Origin: J095 sp964517605
GTDB taxonomy: Bacteria; Chloroflexota; Anaerolineae; 4572-78; J111
Direction of reading: 5' to 3'
Length of the DNA: 64,000 bases
Assembly: GCA_964517605.1 (NCBI GenBank)
Contig: CAZFCE010000019.1
Coordinates: forward strand, 49,461-113,460
Shown here: positions 1 through 9,058 of the stretch, one piece after another
Layout of the letters: each line of letters begins with the position of its first letter
Position numbering within the stretch: the stretch's first letter is position 1
Position numbers and translations under genes: made by a program
Notes under the pieces: generated by a model
Database searches by the model: none
Seen by the model: the letters and a program-made list of their open reading frames with translations, nothing else
Told to the model about the DNA's origin: nothing

Positions 1-2
1 CC

Positions 3-776
3 GGCCAGTTGCGGCTGGTGGGCGCGGACGCCTGGCCGGAGGTGGTAACGCTGCCCGCCGCCGGAGAAACCCGGCTAACGGCCACGCTTTACTGGCGCGC
101 GCCGCAAAAAACCGCCGCCAACTACGCCGTTTTTTTGCACCTTGACGCGCCCAACGGCCAAACTTTAGCCACCGCCGACGAAGCCAGCCCGGAGAATATT
201 CCCACCCGCAACTGGCCGCCGGGGTTGTACCTGCGCAACCCGCTCACCCTGCGCCTGCCCGCCAACCTGCCGCCCATTCGCTACACGCTCACCGCCGGGG
301 TGTACAACCGCCAAACCGGCGAGCGGCTGGCCGTTGCCGGCGGCCGGCAAACCACGTTTGAACTGGGGCCGGTGTGGCTGCAAACGCCGCCGCCCGCCAC
401 CCCGCCGCCGGTCGTGGCCACGTTTGGCGATGGCATTGTGCTGCGCCAGGCGGAACTCAACGGCGATAACCTGCGGCTGGTGTGGCAAACCACCCGCCCC
501 AACCTGCCGGAGTTGAGCATTTTTGTGCATGCGCTCGATGCGGCGGGGCAGGTATTGGCGCAAGCCGATGGCGTGCCGCAGGGCGGGCTGTACCCGCTGC
601 CCAACTGGCGGCCCGGCCAGCTCATCACCGATGAGCGCCCGCTCCAGCTTAGCCGCCGGCCCGCCGCCATTGCCATTGGCCTGTACAACCCCGCCACCGG
701 CGAGCGGCTGCCCGCCCGTAACGCCGCCGGCCAACCGCTGCCCGATAACGCCTTTCGGCAAGAGGTGCGCCCATGA
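3..776 (+). CDS. C-terminal part of an envelope protein with two VFVHL-type beta domains (5' truncated)
   Basis: The reading frame is open to the left edge, so the gene starts outside the window and only its last 257 or so residues are visible. They contain two copies of one beta-rich module, at about residues 20-110 and 140-250. Each has a core like VFLHLDAPNG or IFVHALDAAG, then an ADG/ADE turn, an NWxPG turn and a GVYN/GLYNxxTGERLPA ending. The same module closes the next gene. I know this kind of module from the C-termini of large GT-C-like membrane proteins in Chloroflexota; its function is unknown to me. The missing N-terminal part may be a multi-pass membrane domain, which is inference. 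The stop overlaps the next start (ATGA at 773-776), indicating translational coupling. Confidence 0.8.
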   Translation, partial: GQLRLVGADAWPEVVTLPAAGETRLTATLYWRAPQKTAANYAVFLHLDAPNGQTLATADEASPENIPTRNWPPGLYLRNPLTLRLPANLPPIRYTLTAGVYNRQTGERLAVAGGRQTTFELGPVWLQTPPPATPPPVVATFGDGIVLRQAELNGDNLRLVWQTTRPNLPELSIFVHALDAAGQVLAQADGVPQGGLYPLPNWRPGQLITDERPLQLSRRPAAIAIGLYNPATGERLPARNAAGQPLPDNAFRQEVRP

Positions 777-2902
777 CCAACCGGCAACGTTTTTGGAGTG
801 TGCCGGCGGTTTACGCGCTGCTGGCGCTGGCCTTTACCTGGCCGCTTGTTTTTAAATTGACCACCGCCGTGCCCAGCGATATTGGCGACCCGCTGCTCAA
901 CACCTGGATTTTGGCCTGGGATGCCCACGCGCTGCTCACCCGCTCGGCCAACCTGTTTAACGCCAACATTTTTTACCCGCTGCCCGGCGCGCTGGCCTAC
1001 TCGGAGCATTTGTTCAGCACCGCGCTGCTGGCCCTGCCGCTGCAACTGCTCACCGCCGAGCCGGTGGCGGCCTACAATCTATCGCTGCTGCTGAGTTTTC
1101 CGCTGGCGGCGTGGGGCATGTACCTGCTGGCCCGGCGCTGGACAGGCCGCCGCGACGCCGCCTTTATCGCCGGGCTGGTGTTTGGCTTTGCGCCGTACCG
1201 GCTGGCGGCTATTGCCCACCTGCAACTGCTCACCGGCCACTGGCTGCCCTTTGCCCTGCTCTTTCTGGATAAAATCACCACGGAATCATCCCCAAAATGG
1301 CGCAGTTACGCCGCCTTTGGTCTGTTTTTGTGGCTGCAAATGGCGGCCTCGTGGTACCTGGCGGTGTACGCCGGGCTGCTGGTGAGCCTGCTAACGCTGG
1401 CGCGCTGGCCCAGCCTGATGGACGCGCCGCGCAGCGTGAGAACCCGATTGCTGGTGACGCTGCTGGCGGTGGGCGTGTTCATCGCTCCGCTGGCCGCGCC
1501 CTACCTGCGCTTGCTGCCCCAACTGCGAGCCGCCCGCCCGCTGGAACTGGCGCTGGGGTTGGCCGCCGCCCCCACCGATTTTGCCGCCGCCGCGCCGTTT
1601 AACCGCGTGTTTGGGCCGCTCACCGCGCCGTTCCGCGCCCGGCCCGGCTTCACCGAGGAGAACTGGCTGTTTACGGGGCTGGTTGCGCCGGCGCTGGCGC
1701 TCATCGGCCTGTTTTTGGCCAGGCCCAACCGCCGCCACCCCGCGCCTCACTCGCTGTTTTTGATGATGGTCATTGCCGGGGCGCTCACTTTGCCCGGCCC
1801 GTATGCCGCGCTGGCCCGGCTGTTTCCGCCGGCCACGGTGGTGCGCGTGCCGCCGCGCTGGATTATCCCGACGCTGCCGGCGCTGGCGGGGCTGGCCGCC
1901 ATCGGTTTTGCCGCTTTAGCAAACAAGCTCGCCCGCTACAAGCTACCATTCGTTACGCGTTACGCGTTATTCGCCGTGATTGCCGGCCTGTTGCTGCTGG
2001 AAGCCTTTTCCGCGCCCATCCCGCTGGCCCCGGTTGAAAACCGAACCACGCTCAACCCGGCTTACGGCTGGCTGGCGCAGCAGCCCGGCCCCACGGCGCT
2101 GCTGGAACTGCCGCTGCACAGCGCCCCCGCCCCGGAATACCCCGAAGTGAAACGGTTGTACGCCGGCACGCTGGGCTGGTGGGGGCTGGTTAACGGCTAC
2201 TCCGGCTACACCCCGCCGCGCCAGCCGCAACTGGCCGCCGCGCTGGCCGATTTTCCTGCCGCCGGGTCGGTGGCCGCCCTGCAAAATCTGCTTGGCGAGA
2301 TTCGCCAATCGCCGTTGGCCGCGCCCGCCACGCCCCTGTTTTTGCTGGCGCATCCCGATGAAGCGCCGCTGAGCCGCGCCCGCTGGGAAGCCACCGACCG
2401 CTGGCTGGCCGAGCGCAACCCGGCGTTGCGGCCTGTGGGCCGGTTTAACGGGGCGGAGTTATTTGCGGTGCAGCCCGCCGCGCCCAACCGGTGGGCCGGC
2501 CCGCCGCTGGCGGAATTTGGCCCCGCCGGGGATATCCGCCTGCTAAAGGCCGTGGTGTTGCCCAACCCGCCCCGGCTGGCTCTTTACTGGACGGCTGCCG
2601 CTCCGCCCGCCGCCGCCGTGACCGTGTTTGTGCATCTTTGCGCCGCCGATGGTTTTGTGCGCGGCCAGGCCGATGGCCCGCCGGTGAGCGGCCATTACCC
2701 GGCCCCGGCCTGGCAACCCGGCGAGGTGGTGCAGGATATTCACCCGTTGCCGCCCGATTTTGACCAGGCCGATCACCTGGCGGTGGGGTTGTACCGGCCC
2801 GGCGGCGAACGCCTGCCCGCCCGCGCCGCTACCGGCGCGCCCCTGCCGGACAACGCCGTTATCATCACGCCGGCAGAGTTGCGAATGGTGAATGGTGAAT
2901 AA
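773..2902 (+). CDS. Multi-pass membrane protein, GT-C/YfhO-like, with C-terminal VFVHL domain
   Basis: A 709-residue protein with at least ten predicted hydrophobic helices over about residues 10-410, beginning with a helix near residue 15. An acidic loop after the first helix (SDIGDPLLNTW, about 33-45) carries the Asp and Asn residues typical of polyprenyl-phosphate-dependent GT-C glycosyltransferases and YfhO-like proteins. About residues 430-600 form an extracytoplasmic region. The last 110 residues repeat the VFVHL module of the preceding gene, ending in GGERLPARAATGAPLPDN. The likely role is transfer of a sugar or a related envelope-glycan step at the outer face of the membrane; the substrate cannot be read from the sequence. 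The gene overlaps its upstream neighbour by 4 bases. Confidence is high that it is a gene and moderate for the GT-C assignment. Confidence 0.85.
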   Translation: MTNRQRFWSVPAVYALLALAFTWPLVFKLTTAVPSDIGDPLLNTWILAWDAHALLTRSANLFNANIFYPLPGALAYSEHLFSTALLALPLQLLTAEPVAAYNLSLLLSFPLAAWGMYLLARRWTGRRDAAFIAGLVFGFAPYRLAAIAHLQLLTGHWLPFALLFLDKITTESSPKWRSYAAFGLFLWLQMAASWYLAVYAGLLVSLLTLARWPSLMDAPRSVRTRLLVTLLAVGVFIAPLAAPYLRLLPQLRAARPLELALGLAAAPTDFAAAAPFNRVFGPLTAPFRARPGFTEENWLFTGLVAPALALIGLFLARPNRRHPAPHSLFLMMVIAGALTLPGPYAALARLFPPATVVRVPPRWIIPTLPALAGLAAIGFAALANKLARYKLPFVTRYALFAVIAGLLLLEAFSAPIPLAPVENRTTLNPAYGWLAQQPGPTALLELPLHSAPAPEYPEVKRLYAGTLGWWGLVNGYSGYTPPRQPQLAAALADFPAAGSVAALQNLLGEIRQSPLAAPATPLFLLAHPDEAPLSRARWEATDRWLAERNPALRPVGRFNGAELFAVQPAAPNRWAGPPLAEFGPAGDIRLLKAVVLPNPPRLALYWTAAAPPAAAVTVFVHLCAADGFVRGQADGPPVSGHYPAPAWQPGEVVQDIHPLPPDFDQADHLAVGLYRPGGERLPARAATGAPLPDNAVIITPAELRMVNGE

Positions 2903-2944
2903 CGAATTGCGAATTGTGAATTACCGGTTGCGGTTGGGAGCGAT

Positions 2945-3140
2945 AAAAACCTAACACGAATGGCCCGAATGGGGCGAATACCGCGAATAATCCCTTATAA
3001 AAATTCGTGGCTCATGTTAAGTACAAGTGACCGGCACTTTGGTTTTCTCGGTTGTAGCGATAAGTGCCGGTCACTTTAGCACTTGTCCTAACCTTGAGCC
3101 AAATTCGCTCCATTCGGTTTATTCGTGAAATTCGCGTTTG
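2945..3140 (+). repeat. Interspersed GAATGG-type repeat, copy 1, interrupted
   Basis: This is the first of three plus-orientation copies of a repeat whose halves read CGAATGGCCCGAAT and CCATTCGGTTTATTCGTG. Intact copies lie at 3421-3662. Here the two halves (2951-3007 and 3102-3140) are split by a 94-bp palindromic insert. A fourth copy lies in inverse orientation at the right end of the window. The spacer 2903-3759 holds this and the repeats listed below, and no gene I can support. Confidence 0.8.
3008..3101. mobile_element. 94-bp MITE-like palindromic insertion with target duplication
   Basis: The element begins TGGCTCA and ends TGAGCCA, a perfect 7-bp terminal inverted repeat. It is flanked on both sides by AATTCG (3002-3007 and 3102-3107), a 6-bp candidate target-site duplication. 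Its interior is a long imperfect palindrome, with arms AAGTGACCGGCACTT (3025-3039) and AAGTGCCGGTCACTT (3062-3076). Removing the element and one AATTCG restores the uninterrupted repeat seen at 3421-3662. It is too short to code for a transposase, so any movement would need an enzyme supplied elsewhere. Confidence 0.65.
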
Positions 3141-3147
3141 TTTGAGT

Positions 3148-3174
3148 GCAGGTCACGTTTGAAACGTGACCTGC
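3148..3174. repeat. Perfect 13-bp-arm palindrome
   Basis: The arms GCAGGTCACGTTT and AAACGTGACCTGC are separated by one base. The element lies directly before the 21-bp minisatellite and shares the GGTCAC core with the neighbouring MITE-like element. It could form a cruciform or an RNA hairpin. Confidence 0.75.
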
Positions 3175-3188
3175 GTTGCTTTGGTCGA

Positions 3189-3377
3189 GGTTCACCGGCC
3201 TTTGGTGGAGGTTCACCAGCCTTTGGTCAAGGTTCACCAACGTTTGGTGGAGGTTCACCAACCTTTGGTCAAGGTTCACCAGCCTTTGGTCGAGGTTCAC
3301 CAACCTTTGGTGGAGGCTCACCAGCCTTTGGTCAAGGTTCACCAACGTTTGGTGGAGGCTCACCAACCTTTGGTGGC
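3189..3377. repeat. Nine-unit 21-bp tandem repeat (minisatellite)
   Basis: Nine contiguous units of 21 bp start at 3189, 3210, 3231, 3252, 3273, 3294, 3315, 3336 and 3357, with consensus GGTTCACCAACCTTTGGTSRA. A partial unit precedes them. Units largely alternate between a CAA-type and a GGA-type end, giving a higher-order period near 42 bp. Each unit contains a small inverted repeat (ACCAA-CCT-TTGGT). Because 21 is a multiple of three, several frames stay open across the array. No start with a convincing ribosome-binding site was found, so I treat it as non-coding. Confidence 0.85.
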
Positions 3378-3420
3378 GAATGTAAGGGCGACCCTCGCGG
3401 TCGCCCGGTTTTTGGGCGGG

Positions 3421-3662
3421 CGCAAAACCTCAACGCGAATGGCCCGAATTGGCCGAATACCGCGAATAATTTTATAAATTCGTTCCATTCGGTTTATTCG
3501 TGAAATTCGTGTTGAATTTGAGGGCGCAAGACGCGGGTGGGCGCAAAACCTCAACGCGAATGGCCCGAATGGGGCGAATACCGCGAATAATTTTATAAAT
3601 TCGTTCCATTCGGTTTATTCGTGAAATTCGTGTTGAATTTGAGGGCGCAAGACGCGGACGGG
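3421..3662 (+). repeat. Two tandem 121-bp copies of the GAATGG-type repeat
   Basis: Copies at 3421-3541 and 3542-3662 are almost identical, each starting CGCAAAACCTCAACGCGAAT and ending near AGGGCGCAAGACGCGG. They are the intact form of the repeat that is interrupted upstream. A GGGCGACC/GGTCGCCC hairpin at about 3387-3405 precedes them. From 3663 to 3759 I see nothing recognisable. Confidence 0.85.
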
Positions 3663-3759
3663 CGCAAGGCCCGCCCCGACCGTCGCCTTTCGGCGCTCGT
3701 CATTCGTGGTTTGTCATTGATGCAGAGGGTCAGAGGTCAGAGGCTTCAGCGGCCGGAGG

Positions 3760-5910
<2,151 letters not shown>

Positions 5911-6223
5911 AACGGCCTCCAAAAAGATGAATCTGCAAACAAACAGTGTGCTACGTCAATGATGCGGAAAACGGGCGGTTTTGTCAACCCGGTTAAAAAA
6001 TGAGAAAAAAGTAAGTTTGACTTAAGATTGTAAAATAGCGATAATATAAGTAAGTAAGTTAACCGGCTCTTTCACAACCTCAATTTGATGATTTCAGGAA
6101 TCACTGTTGTGGCGTACCCCAACCCCATACTGGTTTGTTAATTAGTTTGGGGTTTTTGTTTTTTAGCATTCTGCGGAAGGCACACCTGTATAATTTTTAG
6201 CAAAATAATTAAGGAGAGAATCA
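5911..6223 (+). promoter_or_regulatory. Divergent intergenic region with extended -10 and SD for the Tyr-rich gene
   Basis: This 313-base spacer separates the KAP-FGE gene (minus) from the Tyr-rich secreted protein (plus). An AT-rich stretch with TAAGTAAGTAAGTT lies at about 6045-6060. A weak ACCCC/GGGGT inverted repeat followed by T-runs lies at 6121-6162. An extended -10, TGTATAAT, is at 6187-6194 without a good -35. A strong Shine-Dalgarno AAGGAG is at 6211-6216. No small gene is evident. Confidence 0.45.
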
Positions 6224-6556
6224 ATGAAGAAGATTGCTGCGGTTATTTTTGCTGTTGCTTTGGCGGTGGTGTTGTTCCAGACCGTGGTGGTGGCCGATAC
6301 CCACGCCGCGCCACCCGCCGACGGGCCAACCTGGCACAACGGTTACGACCGGGCCTACCCGCCCAACTGGGGGTATCCGGCGCGGGCCTATCCGCCTAAC
6401 TGGGGCAACTACCGCCCCTACTACGGTGATGGTTATTATTACCACAACCACGCCAACTATTATCAATATTACCGTTACCCCTACTACTCCCGGCCCAACT
6501 GTGTAAACTACCGTTACTGTTGTTCGGGGTATACCTACAATTATTATTACTGGTAA
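6224..6556 (+). CDS. Small secreted tyrosine-rich protein of unknown function
   Basis: A 110-residue protein starts with a clear signal peptide: MKK, a hydrophobic run to about residue 23, and a likely cleavage near ADTHA (24-28). The mature part is strongly biased to Tyr, Asn, Pro and Gly. It has a duplicated RAYPPNWG motif (about 43-50 and 54-61) and a C-terminal stretch very rich in Tyr with three Cys (about 91-101). I recognise no domain. Such composition is compatible with a structural surface or matrix protein, which is inference. A strong Shine-Dalgarno and an extended -10 precede it, and a strong bidirectional terminator follows, so it is probably transcribed alone. Confidence 0.75.
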   Translation: MKKIAAVIFAVALAVVLFQTVVVADTHAAPPADGPTWHNGYDRAYPPNWGYPARAYPPNWGNYRPYYGDGYYYHNHANYYQYYRYPYYSRPNCVNYRYCCSGYTYNYYYW

Positions 6557-6582
6557 AATTCAACCGGCCCTTCCGCACCCAA

Positions 6583-6613
6583 AAAGAAACGAGGCGAAAA
6601 GCCTCGTTTCTTT
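6583..6613. terminator. Bidirectional intrinsic terminator
   Basis: Arms AAAGAAACGAGGC (6583-6595) and GCCTCGTTTCTTT (6601-6613) form a perfect 13-bp stem around GAAAA. A and T runs on the two sides suit termination both of the Tyr-rich gene and of the convergent pentapeptide-repeat gene. Confidence 0.9.
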
Positions 6614-6624
6614 GCATTAATGCG

Positions 6625-7623
6625 TTATTCGTCGTCGTCCTGCTGGCGCTTAATCCGGTCAAGGGCCGCTTTCAGGCCGGAGGCCGTGGCCTTGCGTTTG
6701 GCCGGCTTTTCCGCCGAGTCCGGCTTTGTTTTCTCGGCTTTAAATTTTTGGCCGTCGGGCATGGTGGCGTCTTCCAGGCTTTTCACCAGCTTGAGTTGCT
6801 CGCCGGTAACATTGGCCCCATCCAGGTTGGCGTTCTTTAAAATCGCGTGGCTCAAATCGGCCTCGCGCAGGTCGGTGCCCTGCATTTCGGCGGCGGACAA
6901 AATGGCGTTGGTCAATTTGGCCCGCACCAGGTTCGTCTCACGCAGATTGGCCTTGCTCAGGTTGGCCTCGCCAAAATCAACCGCGCGTAAATCAAAACCG
7001 CTCAGGTTGAGGCCGCTCAGCGTGGCCCCGTGAAAATTGATCAGGCTGAGTTTGGCCCCCTGCATGTTGGCCCCGGTGAGGTTGCTCAACGACAGGTTGC
7101 TCTGGTTAAGGCTGGCCGCCGCCAGGTTGGCCCCGGCCAGGTTAACCCCCACCAGCACCGTTGCCCGCAAATTGGCCCAGTGCAGGTTGGCGCTGGCCAG
7201 GTTGGATTCGGTTAAGTTGGCTTCAATCAGCACCGCTTCGGCCAGAATGGCGTTTTCAAAATTGCACCAGCGCAGGCTGGCCCCGCGCAGGTTGGCTTTG
7301 GTCAGGTTGGCCCCCGCCAGGCTCACCGAATCCAGGTTTTGGTTTTTAAGATCAACGCCGCTTAAATTAGCCGCATCGAGTTTGGCGCTGTGCCAGCGAA
7401 TGCCGGTTAGTTTGGCCCCGGTCAGGTCGGCCCCGGTCAGGTTAGCGCGGATAAAATTGGTGCGGCGCAAATCGGCCCCTTTAAAGCTGGCTCCCTCAAA
7501 ATTAGCGCCGCGCAAATCGGCCTCGCTCAAATCAAGGCCGGCCAGGTTGGCATTAGAAAGGTTCGGCGCTTCGCCCAACCGTCGCGCATTTTGAATAATC
7601 TCGACAACGTCGCTCCGTATCAT
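6625..7623 (-). CDS. Pentapeptide-repeat protein
   Basis: A 332-residue protein. Residues about 18-270 are almost uninterrupted A(D/N)LXX pentapeptides such as ANLSG, ADLRG and ANLTG, which fold into a right-handed square beta-helix. More than 45 repeats can be counted by eye. The last 60 residues are Lys- and Asp-rich and include AEKTKPDSAEKPAKRK and an acidic end QQDDDE. No signal peptide is present, so the protein is probably cytoplasmic. Some members of the family protect DNA gyrase, but most have no known role, and nothing here supports a gyrase link. It converges on the Tyr-rich gene across a shared terminator. The lipoprotein gene upstream ends 124 bases away, so it probably has its own promoter. 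Confidence 0.9.
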   Translation of the reverse strand: MIRSDVVEIIQNARRLGEAPNLSNANLAGLDLSEADLRGANFEGASFKGADLRRTNFIRANLTGADLTGAKLTGIRWHSAKLDAANLSGVDLKNQNLDSVSLAGANLTKANLRGASLRWCNFENAILAEAVLIEANLTESNLASANLHWANLRATVLVGVNLAGANLAAASLNQSNLSLSNLTGANMQGAKLSLINFHGATLSGLNLSGFDLRAVDFGEANLSKANLRETNLVRAKLTNAILSAAEMQGTDLREADLSHAILKNANLDGANVTGEQLKLVKSLEDATMPDGQKFKAEKTKPDSAEKPAKRKATASGLKAALDRIKRQQDDDE

Positions 7624-7747
7624 GGTTTCTGTCTGGCCTATACTTTCATATTGTAATGATTATGTCCACCCCCATTATGCCACAAGAAAAAGGTGTAGAC
7701 AAGATGGCGGGCGGATTGGGGAACCGGCCAACATTGCGCCCAAACGC

Positions 7748-8971
7748 CTATTTTAGCCAGTTGAGCAGCCGCTCGTTCATACCGCGATAGGCCAGCGGCA
7801 ACTGCGCCTGTACCGCCGGCGGCAGCAGCGGGCGCGGGTTGCTACCATCGGCCGCCATTACCCAAATGGCCCACGGGCCGGCGCGGTCGGTGACAAAGGC
7901 CAGGTAGCGGCCATCCGGCGACCAGGCCGGCGCGGCGCTGTTGTACTGCGGGTTGGCCAACAACGGCGGTTGGGTGAGCCGGCTGCGCTCGCCCGAAGCC
8001 AGGTTGAGGGTGTAAATTTCCCAGTGATCGTGTTGTTTGTAGGTAATGGCCAGCATTTGCCCGTTGGGGGCAAACACCGGCTCTTTATCGCGCAGATCGG
8101 CGGTAACGGGCCACTGCCGGTTGGTGGTAACATCAAACTGCATCAGCCCTTTATCACCGCTGTAAATTACCCGCCACGGCTGCTGCGGGTCCCAACTGGG
8201 ATTGTAGGCGTACCGATCCGAGGGCAAATCCTCAAAATGGCCGCCGGTTACGTCTACCTGGCGCAAAAACCAGTGCAAATCCTCGTGGCGAACAAAACAA
8301 ACGCGCAGCTTGCCGGCGCGAACATCCGTAGAAATGATGGTGACGTTATCGGGCAGGCGCAGGCCGTCATCAGCATCAAAGGAGCGGCAGGTGGGCTGTG
8401 GGTTGCGGAGGCCGCCGTGCTGAAACGAAATGATAATTTTTTGGCCATCGGGCGACCACGTGGGCGATTTGGGCTGGCGAATATCATCCGCCACCACCCG
8501 CTCGCTGCCGTTGGCTAGGTTAAGCACAAACAGCGCCCCCAATTCGGCCCCGTCCCAACGAGTAAAGGCCACCTCCCGGCCATCGGGCGACACCGCCGGG
8601 TCAATCACGCCGCCGGCCAAATAGCGCAGGTTGGAGCCATCGGCGTTAACGGCGTACAACTGCCCGCCGGAGCCGGTGAGCGCCAGCAGTTGGCCGGTTG
8701 GCGCGGCAGCAGCGGGCGTAGCCGTTGGCCGGACAGCGGCGACCATCGGTTTAACCGGCGAAGCGGCGGGCGGGGGCACCACGGCAGCGGCGATGGCGTT
8801 CCACGGGGTAGGCGTGGGCGTGGGGCTGGGCGGCGGGATGAGCGTGGCCGTGGGCGAAGCCGGCGCAGGCCGGGCCGGGGTGTCGGCGGGCGGCGGCGTA
8901 ACCGTAACCGCGCCGGCGCAGCCGGTCAATCCCCATAAAATTAAGCCACAAAGCAAAATGATTTGAGCCAT
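7748..8971 (-). CDS. TolB-like beta-propeller lipoprotein (PD40 repeats)
   Basis: A 407-residue protein. A hydrophobic signal peptide ends in the lipobox LTGC (Cys18). A Pro/Thr-rich linker follows (to about residue 95, including SPTPTPTP). The rest consists of WD40-like/PD40 propeller blades: SPDGREVAFTRWDG, SPTWSPDGQKIIIS, PVFAPNGQMLAITY and PAWSPDGRYLAFVTDR. These are the hallmark of TolB and related proteins. Since no tol or pal genes adjoin it, I infer an anchored extracytoplasmic binding or scaffolding protein rather than true TolB. Its 3' end is followed by the pentapeptide-repeat gene in the same direction. Confidence 0.88.
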   Translation of the reverse strand: MAQIILLCGLILWGLTGCAGAVTVTPPPADTPARPAPASPTATLIPPPSPTPTPTPWNAIAAAVVPPPAASPVKPMVAAVRPTATPAAAAPTGQLLALTGSGGQLYAVNADGSNLRYLAGGVIDPAVSPDGREVAFTRWDGAELGALFVLNLANGSERVVADDIRQPKSPTWSPDGQKIIISFQHGGLRNPQPTCRSFDADDGLRLPDNVTIISTDVRAGKLRVCFVRHEDLHWFLRQVDVTGGHFEDLPSDRYAYNPSWDPQQPWRVIYSGDKGLMQFDVTTNRQWPVTADLRDKEPVFAPNGQMLAITYKQHDHWEIYTLNLASGERSRLTQPPLLANPQYNSAAPAWSPDGRYLAFVTDRAGPWAIWVMAADGSNPRPLLPPAVQAQLPLAYRGMNERLLNWLK

Positions 8972-8984
8972 TCAGATAGCCGCT

Positions 8985-9058
8985 AGCCGTTAGCAGGTAG
9001 CAAATGGCAGATAGCAGGTAGTTCTTGGCTAACCGCTAACCGCTACCTGCAAACGGCT
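8985..9058. repeat. Inverted repeat of GCTA-rich units between two minus-strand genes
   Basis: Arms AGCCGTTAGCAGGTAGC (8985-9001) and GCTACCTGCAAACGGCT (9042-9058) pair with one mismatch. Between them lie further AGCAGGTAG and CTAACCGCTAACCGCTA repeats. It overlaps the last bases of the GAF gene and may end the chemosensory operon transcript, though no clear T-run follows. Confidence 0.6.

Noticed and set aside
3088..3366. A minus-strand open frame with a perfect Leu heptad over the same array
   Set aside because: Any repeat of 21 bases without stops gives such a heptad. It has no ribosome-binding site and extends over the MITE-like element.
3189..3377. Possible CRISPR array
   Set aside because: Units are directly contiguous with no spacers, and no cas gene is in the window.
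3138..3503. A 121-codon open frame with GSPxFG repeats resembling FG-nucleoporin repeats
   Set aside because: It is produced by the 21-bp minisatellite, starts at a TTG without a ribosome-binding site, and reads out into the next interspersed repeat.
2903..3759. A DGR template repeat or reverse transcriptase near the variable-region-like segment
   Set aside because: I looked for an AAC-rich copy of the segment and for reverse transcriptase motifs in the spacer and across the window and found neither.
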